A DNA stretch of 64,000 nucleotides from Symbiodinium natans (lineage: Eukaryota > Sar > Dinophyceae > Suessiales > Symbiodiniaceae), in NCBI GenBank assembly GCA_905221605.1, contig CAJNDS010001813.1, positions 62,001-126,000 of the forward strand. Direction: 5' to 3'. Position 1 is the first letter of the stretch; each line of letters starts with the position of its first letter. This document shows, one piece after another, positions 47,460 to 58,690 of the stretch. The notes beneath the pieces were generated by a model, which searched no databases, was not told the origin of the DNA, and worked only from the letters and a program-made list of their open reading frames with translations. The position numbers and the translations under genes are program-made.

Positions 47460-50232
47460 AGATGTGGGACCTTACAGCCCTGCTATGGGGAAAAACAGAA
47501 ACAGGCCTGCCCGGGCCATAGAACCTTTTCGCAGAGCAAGCAGACCTGGGACCTTACAGTCCTACTATGGGGGTAAAAATACAAGCAGGCCTGTTAATTT
47601 GGGCTGCAAAGGTGCGTCTTGCAGGGGTGTGGTTGGGCGGTGCCATAAGCAAATGGAATGGGCACAGGCCTTTCGGCCACTTCTTGGGTCCATCTTGGAC
47701 AAGTCCAGGCCTTTCGGCCACTTCTTGGGCCCACCTTGGGGGGCGGGGCAAACAAGTCCAGGCCTTTCGGCCACTTTTTGGGTTATATTGGGGGGCGGGG
47801 CAAACAAGTCCAGGCCTTTCCGGCCACTTCTTAGGCCCATCTTGAAGGGCGGGGAAAACAAGTCCAGGCCTTTGCACCACTTCTTGGGCCTATCTTGAAG
47901 GGCGGGGCAAACAAGTCCAGGCCTTTCGGCCACTTCTTGGGTCCATCTTGGGGGGCGGGGCAAAGAAATCCAGGCCTTTCGGCCTAACAGGCCTGCTTGT
48001 ATTTTTACCCCCATAGTAGGACTGTAAGGTCCCTGGTCTGCTTGCTCTGCGAAAAGGTTCTATGGCCCGGGCAGGCCTGTTTCTGTTTTTCCCCATAGCA
48101 GGGCTGTAAGGTCCCACATCTGCTTGCTATGCGAAAAGGTTCTATGACCCGAATCTGGGTTTCAAGTTATCCCCTGTACTAGGGCAGGCCTGTTTTTGCT
48201 TTTCCTCATAGCTGTTTTTGCTTTTCCCCATAGTAGGGCTGCAAGGTCCCAGGTCTGGTTGCTCTGCGAAAAGGTTCTATGGCCCGAATCTGGGTTTCTG
48301 GGCGGTGCCATAAGCAAATGGAATGGGCAAGGAGCGACAAAGGAACCTGTTGGCTGTAGTTTCGAAGCCAAAAACCCTGAGGCCTTCCGACTTCTTGGGC
48401 TCATCTTGGGGGGTGGGGCAAACAAGTCCACAGGCCTTTCGGCCACTTCGGGGGGCGGGGCAAACAAGTCCAAACAGCCCTACTATGGGGAGGACTGGTT
48501 TGCCCCACCCCCCAAGAAGGGCCCAAGAAGGGCCCAAGAAGTGGCCGAAAGGCCTCTTGTTTGCCCCGCCCCCCAAGATGAGCCCAAGAAGTGGCCGAAA
48601 GGCCTGGACTTGTTTGCCCCGCCCCCCGAAGTGGCCGAAAGGCCTGGACTTGTTTGCCCTCCCCCCAAAAAAGGCCCAAGAAGTGGCCGAAAGGCCTGGA
48701 CTTCTTTGCCCCGCCCCCCAAGATGGACCCAAGAAGTGGCCGGCCTGGACTTGTTTGCCCCGCCCCCCAATATAATCCAAAAAGTGGCCGAAAGGCCTGG
48801 ACTTGTTTGCCCCGCCCCCCAAGGTGGGCCCAACTTGTCCAAGATGGACCCAAGAAGTGGCCGAAAGGCCTGTGCCCATTCCATTTGCTTATGACCACCC
48901 AACCACACCCCTGCAAGACGCACCTTTACAGCCCAAATCAACAGGCCTGCTTGTGTTTTTACCCACATAGTAGGACTGTAAGGTCCCAGGTCTGCTTGCT
49001 CTGCGAAACGGTTCTATGGCCCGGGCAGGCCTGTTTCTGTTTTTCCCCATAGCAGGGCTGTAAGGTCCCACATCTGCTTGCTATGCGAAAAGGTTCTATG
49101 ACCCGAATCTGGGTTTCAAGTTATCCCCTATGCTAGAACACTCTTTGTTTTTGCTTTTCCCCATAGTAGGGCTGTTTAGAGCAGGCCTGTTTTTGCTTTT
49201 CCCCATAGTAGGGCTGTAAGGTCCCAGGTCTGCTTGCTCTGCGAAAAGGTTCTATGGCCCGAATCTGGGTTTCAAGTTAAGGCGTGGTTTCCAAAAGCCT
49301 TTTGTGTCTCGGAAGGACGGGAGACCACTAGTAAGTGCCCCAGGATGATGAGGGGGGATTCAGAGGGCTTCCGCAAGGGTTCCTTGGAATTCGTTTTGGG
49401 GGAATACTATACTATTCTCCCACCGCGCTTTCCAAGGAACGCCCTTGCTACTATGCAGTCTGGGGCAGGGAGCTGTCCTTAAGGTTCCTTGGGCGGGTCG
49501 GGTTCATGCGAAATGCAGGGTTTTTGGCTTCGAAACTACAGCCAACAGGTTCCCAACCACACCCCTCCTTTGTCGCTCCTTGCCATTGATTTTGCGTGTG
49601 TTTTGCACATTAATGGGCTCTCAGCCTTTCGGCCACTTCTTGGGCCCATCTTGGGGGGTGGGGCAAACAAGTCCTGTTTGCCCCGCCCCCCCAAGATAGG
49701 CCTAAGAAGTGGCCGAAAGGCCTGGACTTGTTTGCCCCGCCCCCCAAGATGGGCCCAAGAAGTGGCCGAAAGGCCTGGACATGTTTGCACCACCCCCCAA
49801 GAAGGGCCCAAGAAGTGGCCGAAAGGCTTGGACTTGTTTGCCCCACCCCCCAAATTGGCCGAAAGGCCTGTGGACTTGTTTGCCCCACCCCCCAAGATGA
49901 GCCCAAGAAGTCGGAAGGCCTGGACTTGTTTGCCTCACCCCCCAAGAAGGGCCCAAGAAGTGGCCGAAAGGCCTGGACTTGTTTGCCCCGCCCCCCGAAG
50001 TGGCCGAAAGGCCTGGACTTGTTTGCCCTCCCCCCAAAAAAGGCCCAAGAAGTGGCCGAAAGGCCTGGACTTGTTTGCCCCGCCCCCCAAGATGGACCCA
50101 AGAAGTGGCCGAAAGGCCTAGAGCCCATCAATGTGCAAAACACACGCTAGGGTTTATAAAGCAAGCCTGCCCTAGTATAGGGGATAACTTGAAACCCAGA
50201 TTCGGGTCATAGAACCTTTTCGCATAGCAAGC
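47460..50232 (+). repeat. 2.75-kb tandem segmental duplication, unit 1
   Basis: The segment from about 47460 (gatgtgggaccttacagccc) to about 50232 is followed at once by a near-identical copy. Many predicted peptide strings across it, such as the 144-codon frame at 47464, recur exactly at an offset that drifts from 2773 to about 2747 because of small deletions. It contains R1-R5 modules and TIR block copy 3. Confidence 0.85.
49594..50147. mobile_element. TIR-framed block, copy 3
   Basis: Same termini. The right arm reads cccatcaatgtgcaaaacac, one change from copy 2. The block is 554 bp and lies within the first half of the 2.75-kb tandem duplication. Confidence 0.6.
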
Positions 50233-52979
50233 AGATGTGGGACCTTACAGCCCTGCTATGGGGAAAAACAGAAACAGGCCTGCCCGGGCCATAGAACCTT
50301 TTCGCAGAGCAAGCAGACCTGGGACCTTACAGTCCTACTATGGGGGTAAAAATACAAGCAGGCCTGTTAATTTGGGCTGCAAAGGTGCGTCTTGCAGGGG
50401 TGTGGTTGGGCGGTGCCATAAGCAAATGGAATGGGCACAGGCCTTTCGGCCACTTCTTGGGTCCATCTTGGACAAGTCCAGGCCTTTCGGCCACTTCTTG
50501 GGCCCACCTTGGGGGGCGGGGCAAACAAGTCCAGGCCTTTCGGCCACTTTTTGGGTTATATTGGGGGGCGGGGCAAACAAGTCCAGGCCTTTCCGGCCAC
50601 TTCTTAGGCCCATCTTGAAGGGCGGGGAAAACAAGTCCAGGCCTTTGCACCACTTCTTGGGCCTATCTTGAAGGGCGGGGCAAACAAGTCCAGGCCTTTC
50701 GGCCACTTCTTGGGTCCATCTTGGGGGGCGGGGCAAAGAAATCCAGGCCTTTCGGCCTAACAGGCCTGCTTGTATTTTTACCCCCATAGTAGGACTGTAA
50801 GGTCCCTGGTCTGCTTGCTCTGCGAAAAGGTTCTATGGCCCGGGCAGGCCTGTTTCTGTTTTTCCCCATAGCAGGGCTGTAAGGTCCCACATCTGCTTGC
50901 TATGCGAAAAGGTTCTATGACCCGAATACTAGGGCAGGCCTGTTTTTGCTTTTCCTCATAGCTGTTTTTGCTTTTCCCCATAGTAGGGCTGCAAGGTCCC
51001 AGGTCTGGTTGCTCTGCGAAAAGGTTCTATGGCCCGAATCTGGGTTTCTGGGCGGTGCCATAAGCAAATGGAATGGGAAAGGAGCGACAAAGGAACCTGT
51101 TGGCTGTAGTTTCGAAGCCAAAAACCCTGAGGCCTTCCGACTTCTTGGGCTCATCTTCGGGGGTGGGGCAAACAAGTCCACCTTTCGGCCACTTCGGGGG
51201 GCGGGGCAAACAAGTCCAAACAGCCCTACTATGGGGAGGACTGGTTTGCCCCACCCCCCAAGAAGGGCCCAAGAAGGGCCCAAGAAGTGGCCGAAAGGCC
51301 TCTTGTTTGCCCCGCCCCCCAAGATGAGCCCAAGAAGTGGCCGAAAGGCCTGGACTTGTTTGCCCCGCCCCCCGAAGTGGCCGAAAGGCCTGGACTTGTT
51401 TGCCCTCCCCCCAAAAAAGGCCCAAGAAGTGGCCGAAAGGCCTGGACTTCTTTGCCCCGCCCCCCAAGATGGACCCAAGAAGTGGCCGGCCTGGACTTGT
51501 TTGCCCCGCCCCCCAATATAACCCAAAAAGTGGCCGAAAGGCCTGGACTTGTTTGCCCCGCCCCCCAAGGTGGGCCCAACTTGTCCAAGATGGACCCAAG
51601 AAGTGGCCGAAAGGCCTGTGCCCATTCCATTTGCTTATGACCGCCCAACCACACCCCTGCAAGACGCACCTTTACAGCCCAAATTAACAGGCCTGCTTGT
51701 GTTTTTACCCACATAGTAGGACTGTAAGGTCCCAGGTCTGCTTGCTCTGCGAAACGGTTCTATGGCCCGGGCAGGCCTGTTTCTGTTTTTCCCCATAGCA
51801 GGGCTGTAAGGTCCCACATCTGCTTGCTATGCGAAAAGGTTCTATGACCCGAATCTGGGTTTCAAGTTATCCCCTATGCTAGAACACTCTTTGTTTTTGC
51901 TTTTCCCCATAGTAGGGTTGTTTAGAGCAGGCCTGTTTTTGCTTTTCCCCATAGTAGGGCTGTAAGGTCCCAGGTCTGCTTGCTCTGCGAAAAGGTTCTA
52001 TGGCCCGAATCTGGGTTTCAAGTTAAGGCGTGGTTTCCAAAAGCCTTTTGTGTCTCGGAAGGACGGGAGACCACTAGTAAGTGCCCCAGGACGATGAGGG
52101 GGGATTCAGAGGGCTTCCGCAAGGGTTCATTGGAATTCGTTTTGGGGTAATACTATACTATTCTCCCACCGCGCTTTCCAAGGAACGCCCTTCCTACTAT
52201 GCAGTCTGGGGCAGGGAGCTGTCCTTAAGGTTCCTTGGGCGGGTCGGGTTCATGCGAAATGCAGGGCTTTTGGCTTCGAAACTACAGCCAACAGGTTCCC
52301 AACCACACCCCTCCTTTGTCGCTCCTTGCCATTGATTTTGCGTGCGTTTTGCACATTAATGGGCTCTCAGGCCTTTCGGCCACTTCTTGGGCCCATCTTG
52401 GGGGGTGGGGCAAACAAGTCCTGTTTGCCCCGCCCCCCCAAGATAGGCCCAAGAAGTGGCCGAAAGGCCTGGACTTGTTTGCCCCGCCCCCCAAGATGGG
52501 CCCAAGAAGTGGCCGAAAGGCCTGGACATGTTTGCACCACCCCCCAAGAAGGGCCCAAGAAGTGGCCGAAAGGCTTGGACTTGTTTGCCCCACCCCCCAA
52601 ATTGGCCGAAAGGCCTGTGGACTTGTTTGCCCCACCCCCCAAGATGAGCCCAAGAAGTCGGAAGGCCTGGACTTGTTTGCCTCACCCCCCAAGAAGGGCC
52701 CAAGAAGTGGCCGAAAGGCCTGGACTTGTTTGCCCCGCCCCCCGAAGTGGCCGAAAGGCCTGGACTTGTTTGCCCTCCCCCCAAAAAAGGCCCAAGAAGT
52801 GGCCGAAAGGCCTGGACTTGTTTGCCCCGCCCCCCAAGATGGACCCAAGAAGTGGCCGAAAGGCCTAGAGCCCATTAATGACACGCTAGGGTTTATAAAG
52901 CAAGCCTGCCCTAGTATAGGGGATAACTTGAAACCCAGATTCGGGTCATAGAACCTTTTCGCATAGCAAGCAGATGTGG
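50233..52979 (+). repeat. 2.75-kb tandem segmental duplication, unit 2
   Basis: Near-identical to the preceding unit. Differences seen include a deletion after gacccgaat at 50925, a small deletion near 51180 in the cacctttcggcc junction, and gtgcgttttgc for gtgtgttttgc at about 52344. The low divergence argues for a recent event. Confidence 0.85.
52340..52886. mobile_element. TIR-framed block, copy 4
   Basis: Same termini. The left arm has gcgtgcgttttgcac, and the right arm carries the same tgcaaaac-type deletion as copy 1. The block is 547 bp and lies in the second half of the 2.75-kb tandem duplication, with an interior very similar to copy 3. Confidence 0.6.
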
Positions 52980-54619
52980 GACCTTACAGCCCTGCTATGG
53001 GGAAAAACAGAAACAGGCTTGCCCGGGCCATAGAACCTTTTCGCAGAGCAAGCAGACCTGGGACCTTACAGTCCTGCTATGGGGGTAAACATGAAAGCAG
53101 GCCTGTTAATTTGGGCTGTAAAGGTGCGTCTTGCAGGGGTGTGGTTGGGCGGTGCCATAAGCAAATGGAATGGGCACAGGCCTTTTCGGCCACTTCTTGG
53201 GTCCATCTTGGACAAGTCCAGGCCTTTCGGCCACTTCTTGGGCTCATCTTCGGGGGCGGAGCAAACAAGTCCACAGGCCTTTCGGCCACTTCGGGGGGCG
53301 GGGCAAACAAGTCCAGGCCTTTCGGCAACTTCTTGGGCCCTTCTTGGGCCCTTCTTGGGGGGTGGGGCAAACAACTCCAGGCCTTTCGGCCACTTCTTGG
53401 GCCCATCTTGGGGGGTGGGGCAAACAAGTCCTCCCCATGTTTGCCCCGCCCCCCGAAGTGGCCGAAAGGCCTGGACTTGTTTGCCCCGCCCCCCAAGGTG
53501 GGCCCAAGAAGTGGCCGAAAGATGGACCCAAGAAGTGGCCGAAAGGCCTGTGCCCATTCCATTTTCTTATGGCACCGCCCAACCACACCCCTGCAAGACG
53601 CACCTTTACAGCCCAAATTAGCAGGCCTGCTTTTATTTTGTCCCCCATAGTAGGGCTGTAGGGTCCCAGGTCTGCTTGCTCTGCGAAAAGGTTCTGTGGC
53701 CCGGGCAGGCCTGTTTTTGTTTTTCCCCATAGCAGGGCTGTAAGGTCCCACATCTGCTTGCTGTGCGAGAAGGTTCTATGGCCCGAATCTGGGTTTCAAG
53801 TTATCCCCTATACTAGGGCAGGCCTGTTTTTGCTTTTCCCCATAGTAGGGTTGTTTAGCGCAGGCCTGTTTTTGCTTTTCCCCATAGTAGGGCTGTAAGG
53901 TCCCAGGTCTGCTTGCTCCAAAAACCTTTTGTGTCTCGGAAGGACGGGAGACCACTAGTAAGTGCCCCAGGACGATGAGGGGGGATTCAGAGGGCTTCCG
54001 CAAGGGTTCCTTGGAATTCGTTTTGGGGTAATACTATACTATTCTCCCACCGCGCTTTCCAAGGAACGCCCTTCCTACTATGCAGTCTGGGGCAGGGAGC
54101 TGTCCTTAAGGTTCCTTGGGCGGGTCGGGTTCATGCGAAATGCAGGGTTTTTGGCTTCGAAACTACAGCCAACAGGTTCCTTTGTCGCTCCTTGCCCATT
54201 CCATTTGCTTATGGCACCGCCCAACCACACCCCTCCTTTGTCGCTCCTTGCCATTGATTTTGCGTGTGTTTTGCACATTAATGAAGGCCTGGTCTTGTTT
54301 GCCCCGCCCCCCAAGATGGGCGCAAGAAGTGGCCGAAAGGCCTGGACATGTTTGCACCACCCCCCAAGAAGGGCCCAAGAAGTGGCCGAAAGGCTTGGAC
54401 TTGCTTGCCCCGCCCCCCAAATTGGCCTGTGGACTTGTTTGCCCCACCCCCCAAGAAGGGCCGCCCAAGAAGTGGCCGAAAGGCCTGGACTTGTTTGCCC
54501 CGCCCCCCGAAGTGGCCGAAAGGCCTGGACTTGTTTGCCCTCCCCCCAAAAAAGGCCCAAGAAGTGGCCGAAAGGCCTGGACTTGTTTGCCCCGCCCCCC
54601 AAGATGGACCCAAGAAGTG

Positions 54620-55790
54620 GCCGAAAGGCCTGTGCCCATTCCATTTGCTTATGGCACCGCCCAACCACACCCCTGCAAGACGCACCTTTACAGCCCAAAT
54701 TAACAGGCCTGCTTTTATTTTTACCCCCCATAGTAGGACTGTAAGGTCCCAGGTCTGCTTGCTCTGCGAAAAGGTTCTATGGCCCGGGCAGGCCTGTTTC
54801 TGTTTTTCCCCATAGCAGGGCTGTAAGGTCCCACATCTGCTTGCTATGCGAAAAGGTTCTATGACCCGAATCTGGGTTTCAAGTTATCCCGTATACTAGG
54901 GCAGGCCCGTTTTTGCTGTTCCTCATAGTAGGGCTGTTTAGGGCAAGCCTGTTTTTGCTTTTCCCCATAGTAAGGCTGCAAGGTCCCAGGTCTGCTTGCT
55001 CTGCGAAAAGGTTCTATGGCCCGAATCTGGGTTTCTGGGCGGTGCCATAAACAAATGGAATGGGCAAGGAGCGACAAAGGAACCTGTTGGCTGTAGTTTC
55101 GAAGCCAAAAAACCTGCATTTGAGAGGCTCTTGTGAGGAAGCAGGATTTTCAACACCTAAACATCTCAATTTACTTAAACCACCCTCTTTGAGGCTCTTG
55201 TGAGGAAGCAGGCTTTTAGACACCTGCCCATTCCATGTGCTTATGGCACCGCCCAACCACACCCCAAACACTTCCCTCCAAGACGCACCTCTTGCGAGGA
55301 AGCAGGATTTTGAACACCTGCCCATTCCATTTGCTTATGGCACCGCCCAACCACACCCCAAACACTTCCCTCCAAGACGCACCTCTTGCGAGGAAGCAGG
55401 ATTTTAAACACCTGCCCATTCCAATTGCTTATGGCACCGCCCAACCACACCCCTACAAGACGCACCTTTACAGCCCAAATTAGCAGGCCTGCTTCTATTT
55501 TTTCCCCCATAGTAGGGCTGTAAGGTCCCAGGTCTGCTTGCTATGCGAAAAGGTTCTATGGCCCGGGCAGGCCTGTTATTGTTTTTCCCCATTGAAGGGC
55601 TGTAAGGTCCCACATCTGCTTGCTATGCGAAAAGGTTCTATGGCTCGAATCTGGGTTTCAAGTTATCCCCTATACTAGGGCAGGCCTGTTGTTGCTTTTC
55701 CCCGAAGTAGGGCTGTAAGGTCCCAGGTCTGCTTGCTCTGCGAAAAGGTTCTATGGCCCGAATCTGGGTTTCAAGTTAAGGCGTGGTTTC
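54620..55790 (+). repeat. Segmental duplication, copy 2 of the gaggctcttgtgaggaagca region
   Basis: Partner of about 45390-46600. It differs by scattered substitutions only in the parts compared (for example aagcaggcttttagacacc at 55206 against aagcaggattttagacacc in copy 1). The diagnostic portion is about 55120-55430. Confidence 0.8.
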
Positions 55791-56133
55791 CAAAAGCCTT
55801 TTGTGTCTCGGAAGGACGGGAGACCACTAGTAAGTGCCCCAGGACGATGAGGGGGGATTCAGAGGGCTTCCGCAAGGGTTCCTTGGAATTCGTTTTGGGG
55901 TAATACTATACTATTCTCCCACCGCGCTTTCCAAGGAACGCCCTTCCTACTGTGCAGTCTGGGGCAGGGAGCTGTCCTTAAGGTTCCTTGGGCGGGTCGG
56001 GTTCATGCGAAATGCAGGGTTTTTGGCTTCGAAACTACAGCCAACAGGTTCCTTTGTCGCTCCTTGCCCATTCCATTTGCTTATGGCACCGCCCAACCAC
56101 ACCCCTCCTTTGTCGCTCCTTGCCATTGATTTT

Positions 56134-56489
56134 GCGTGTGTTTTGCACATTAATGGGCTCTCAGGCCTTTCGGCCACTTCTTGGGCCCATCTTGGGGGGT
56201 GGGGCAAACAAGTCCTGTTTGCCCCGCCCCCCCAAGATAGGCCCAAGAAGTGGCCGAAAGGCCTGGACTTGTTTGCCACTTTGTTTGCCCCACCCCTGTG
56301 GAAGTCGGAAGGCCTGGACTTGTTTGCCCCACCCCCCAAGAAGGGCCCAAGAAGTGGCCGAAAGGCCTGGACTTGTTTGCCCCGCCCCCCGAAGTGGCCG
56401 AAAGGCCTGGACTTGTTTGCCCCGCCCCCCAAGATGGACCCAAGAAGTGGCCGAAAGGCCTAGAGCCCATTAATGTGCAAAACGCACGC
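56134..56489. mobile_element. TIR-framed block, copy 5
   Basis: Shortest copy (356 bp), with both arms present but several interior R1 units deleted and a scrambled piece at about 56270-56300. Half copies exist elsewhere: a left arm only at about 54262-54284, and right arms only at about 44388-44418 and 57568-57605. Confidence 0.55.
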
Positions 56490-58428
56490 TAGGGTTTATA
56501 AAGCAAAAACAAGCCTGCCCTAGATTCGGGTCATAGAGCAGCATGTGGGACCTTACAGCCCTGCTATGGGGAAAAACAGAAACAGGCCTGCCCGGGCCAT
56601 AGAACCTTTTCGCAGAGCAAGCAGACCTGGGACCTTACAGTCCTACTATGGGGGTAAAAATACAAGCAGGCCTGTTAATTTGGGCTGTAAAGGTGCGTCT
56701 TGCAGGGGTGTGGTTGGGCGGTGCCATAAGCAAATGGAATGGGCACAGGCCTTTCGGCCACTTCTTGGGTCCATCTTGGACAAGTCCAGGCCTTTCGGCC
56801 ACTTCTTGGGCCCACCTTGGGGGGCGGGGCAAACAAGTCCAGGCCTTTCCGGCCACTTCTTAGGCCCATCTTGGGGCGCGGAGAAAACATGTGAAAGGAT
56901 GACCGTTACAAGTCAAGCGCACAAGACAATGGCTGCTGGGTTTCAAGTTATCCCCTATACTAGGGCAGGGCTGCAAGGTCCCAGGTCTGCGCCCGAATCT
57001 GGGTTTCAAGTTACGGCGCGGTTTCCAACAGCCTTTTGTGTCTCGGAAGGACGGGAGACCACTAGCAAGTGCCCCGGGACGATGAGGGAGATTCAGAGGG
57101 CTTCCGCAAGGGTTCCTTGGAATTCGTTTTGGGGTAATATTATACTATTCTCCCACCGCACTTTCCAAGGAACGCCCTTCCTATCCTTAAGGTTCCTTGG
57201 GCGGGTCGGGTTCATGCGAAATGCAGGGTTTTTGGCTTCGAAACTACAGCCAACAGGTTCCTTTCTCGCTCCTTGCCCATTCCCTTTGCTTATGGCACCG
57301 CCCAACCACACCCCTCCTTTGTTGCTCCTTGCCATTGAAGTTGTCACCCCCCAAGATGGGCCCAAGAAGTGGCCGAAAGGCCTGGACTTGTTTGCCCCAC
57401 CCCCCAAGAAGGGCCCCAAGAAGTGGCCGAAAGGCCTGGACTTGTTTGCCCCGCCCCCCAAGGTGGGCCCAAGAAGTGGCCGAAAGGCCTGGACTTGTTT
57501 GCCCTCCCCCCAAAAAAGGCCCAAGAAGTGGCCGAAAGGCCTGGACGATGGACCCAAGAAGTGGCCGAAAGGCCTAGAGCCCATTAATGTGCACAACACA
57601 CGCTAGGGTTTATAAAGCAAAAACAAGCCTGCCCTAGTATAGGGGATAACTTGAAACCCAGATTCGGGTCATAGAACCTTTTCGCATGGCAAGCAGATGT
57701 GGGACCTTACAGCCCTGCTATGGGGAAAAACAGAAACAGGCCTGCCCGGGCCATAGAACCTTTTCGCAGAGCAAGCAGACCTGGGACCTTACAGTCCTAC
57801 TATGGGGGTAAAAATACAAGCAGGCCTGTTAATTTGGGCTGTAAAGGTGCGTCTTGCAGGGGTCTGGTTGGGCGGTCATAAGCAAATGGAATGGGCACAG
57901 GCCTTTCGGCCACTTCTTGGGTCCATCTTGGACAAGTCCAGGCCTTTCGGCCACTTCTTGGGCCCACCTTGGGGGGCGGGGCAAACAAGTCCAGGCCTTT
58001 CGGCCACTTTTTGGGTTATATTGGGGGGCGGGGCAAACAAGTCCAGGCCTTTCCGGCCACTTCTTAGGCCCATCTTGGGGGGCGGGGAAAACAAGTCCAG
58101 GCCTTTCCGCCACTTCTTGGGCCCTTTTTGGGGGGCGGGGCAAACAAGTCCAGGCCTTTCGGCCACTTCTTGGGTCCATCTTGGGGGCAAAGAAGTCCAG
58201 GCCTGTCGGCCACTTCTTGGGCCTTTTTTGGGAGGAGGGCAAACAAGTCCAGGCCTTTCGGCCACTTCGGGGGGCGGGGCAAACAAGTCCAGGCCTTTCG
58301 GCCACTTCTTGGGCCCTTTTTGGGGGGTGGGGCAAACAAGTCCAGGCCTTCCGGCCACTTCTTGGGGGGCGGGGCAAACAAGTCCACAGGCCTGTCGGCC
58401 ACTTCGGGGGGCGGGGCAAACAAGTCCA

Positions 58429-58690
58429 AATAGCTCGTGCTAAGTAAGTTGAGATGTTTGTCTTTTCGTGGGACTCATATTTTTGATCATGACGCGGGCT
58501 ATTTGGTCAGTGCAGCTCTGACCAGATAGCTCGCGCCAGGAACCTTCGGTCTTTTCGCACAAAAAAGAAGCTCTGACCAATAGCTCGCGCGAAGTAGATG
58601 GAGATGTTTATCCCTTCGTGGGACTCATATGCTTTGACCATGACGCGAGCTGGTCAGCGCAGCTCTGACCAAACCATCGAGATTGAAACG
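58429..58690. repeat. Array B right boundary: ~150-bp tandem pair with hairpin
   Basis: Two copies of a ~150-bp unit start at 58441 and 58591, each with gagatgttt, ttcgtgggactcatat and a gctctgacca element. In the first copy gacgcgggctatttggtca (58491-58509) and tgaccagatagctcgcgcc (58519-58537) form a near-perfect inverted repeat around a 9-nt loop. The 58441-58458 word is the array-boundary 18-mer with one change. Confidence 0.75.

Larger units (their letters stand above)
41048..58428. repeat. Array B: GC-rich mosaic array with higher-order structure
   Basis: Built from the same R1, R2, R3 and R4 units as array A, plus a ~250-bp module R5 not seen in A (ggcgtggtttccaaaagcct, tcggaaggacgggagacc, caaggaacgcccttcctac). 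R5 starts near 41558, 46596, 49280, 52024, 53922 (truncated), 55777 and 57012, giving higher-order periods of about 1.2 to 5.0 kb. Orientation alternates: for example forward 41995-42440, reverse 42450-43380, forward 43385-43900, reverse 44440-45290, forward 45290-45810. The flip junction with cctccccatgtttgcc is itself repeated (about 43375, 45282 and 53432). Frames of up to 354 codons cross the array and are not genes. Confidence 0.92.
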
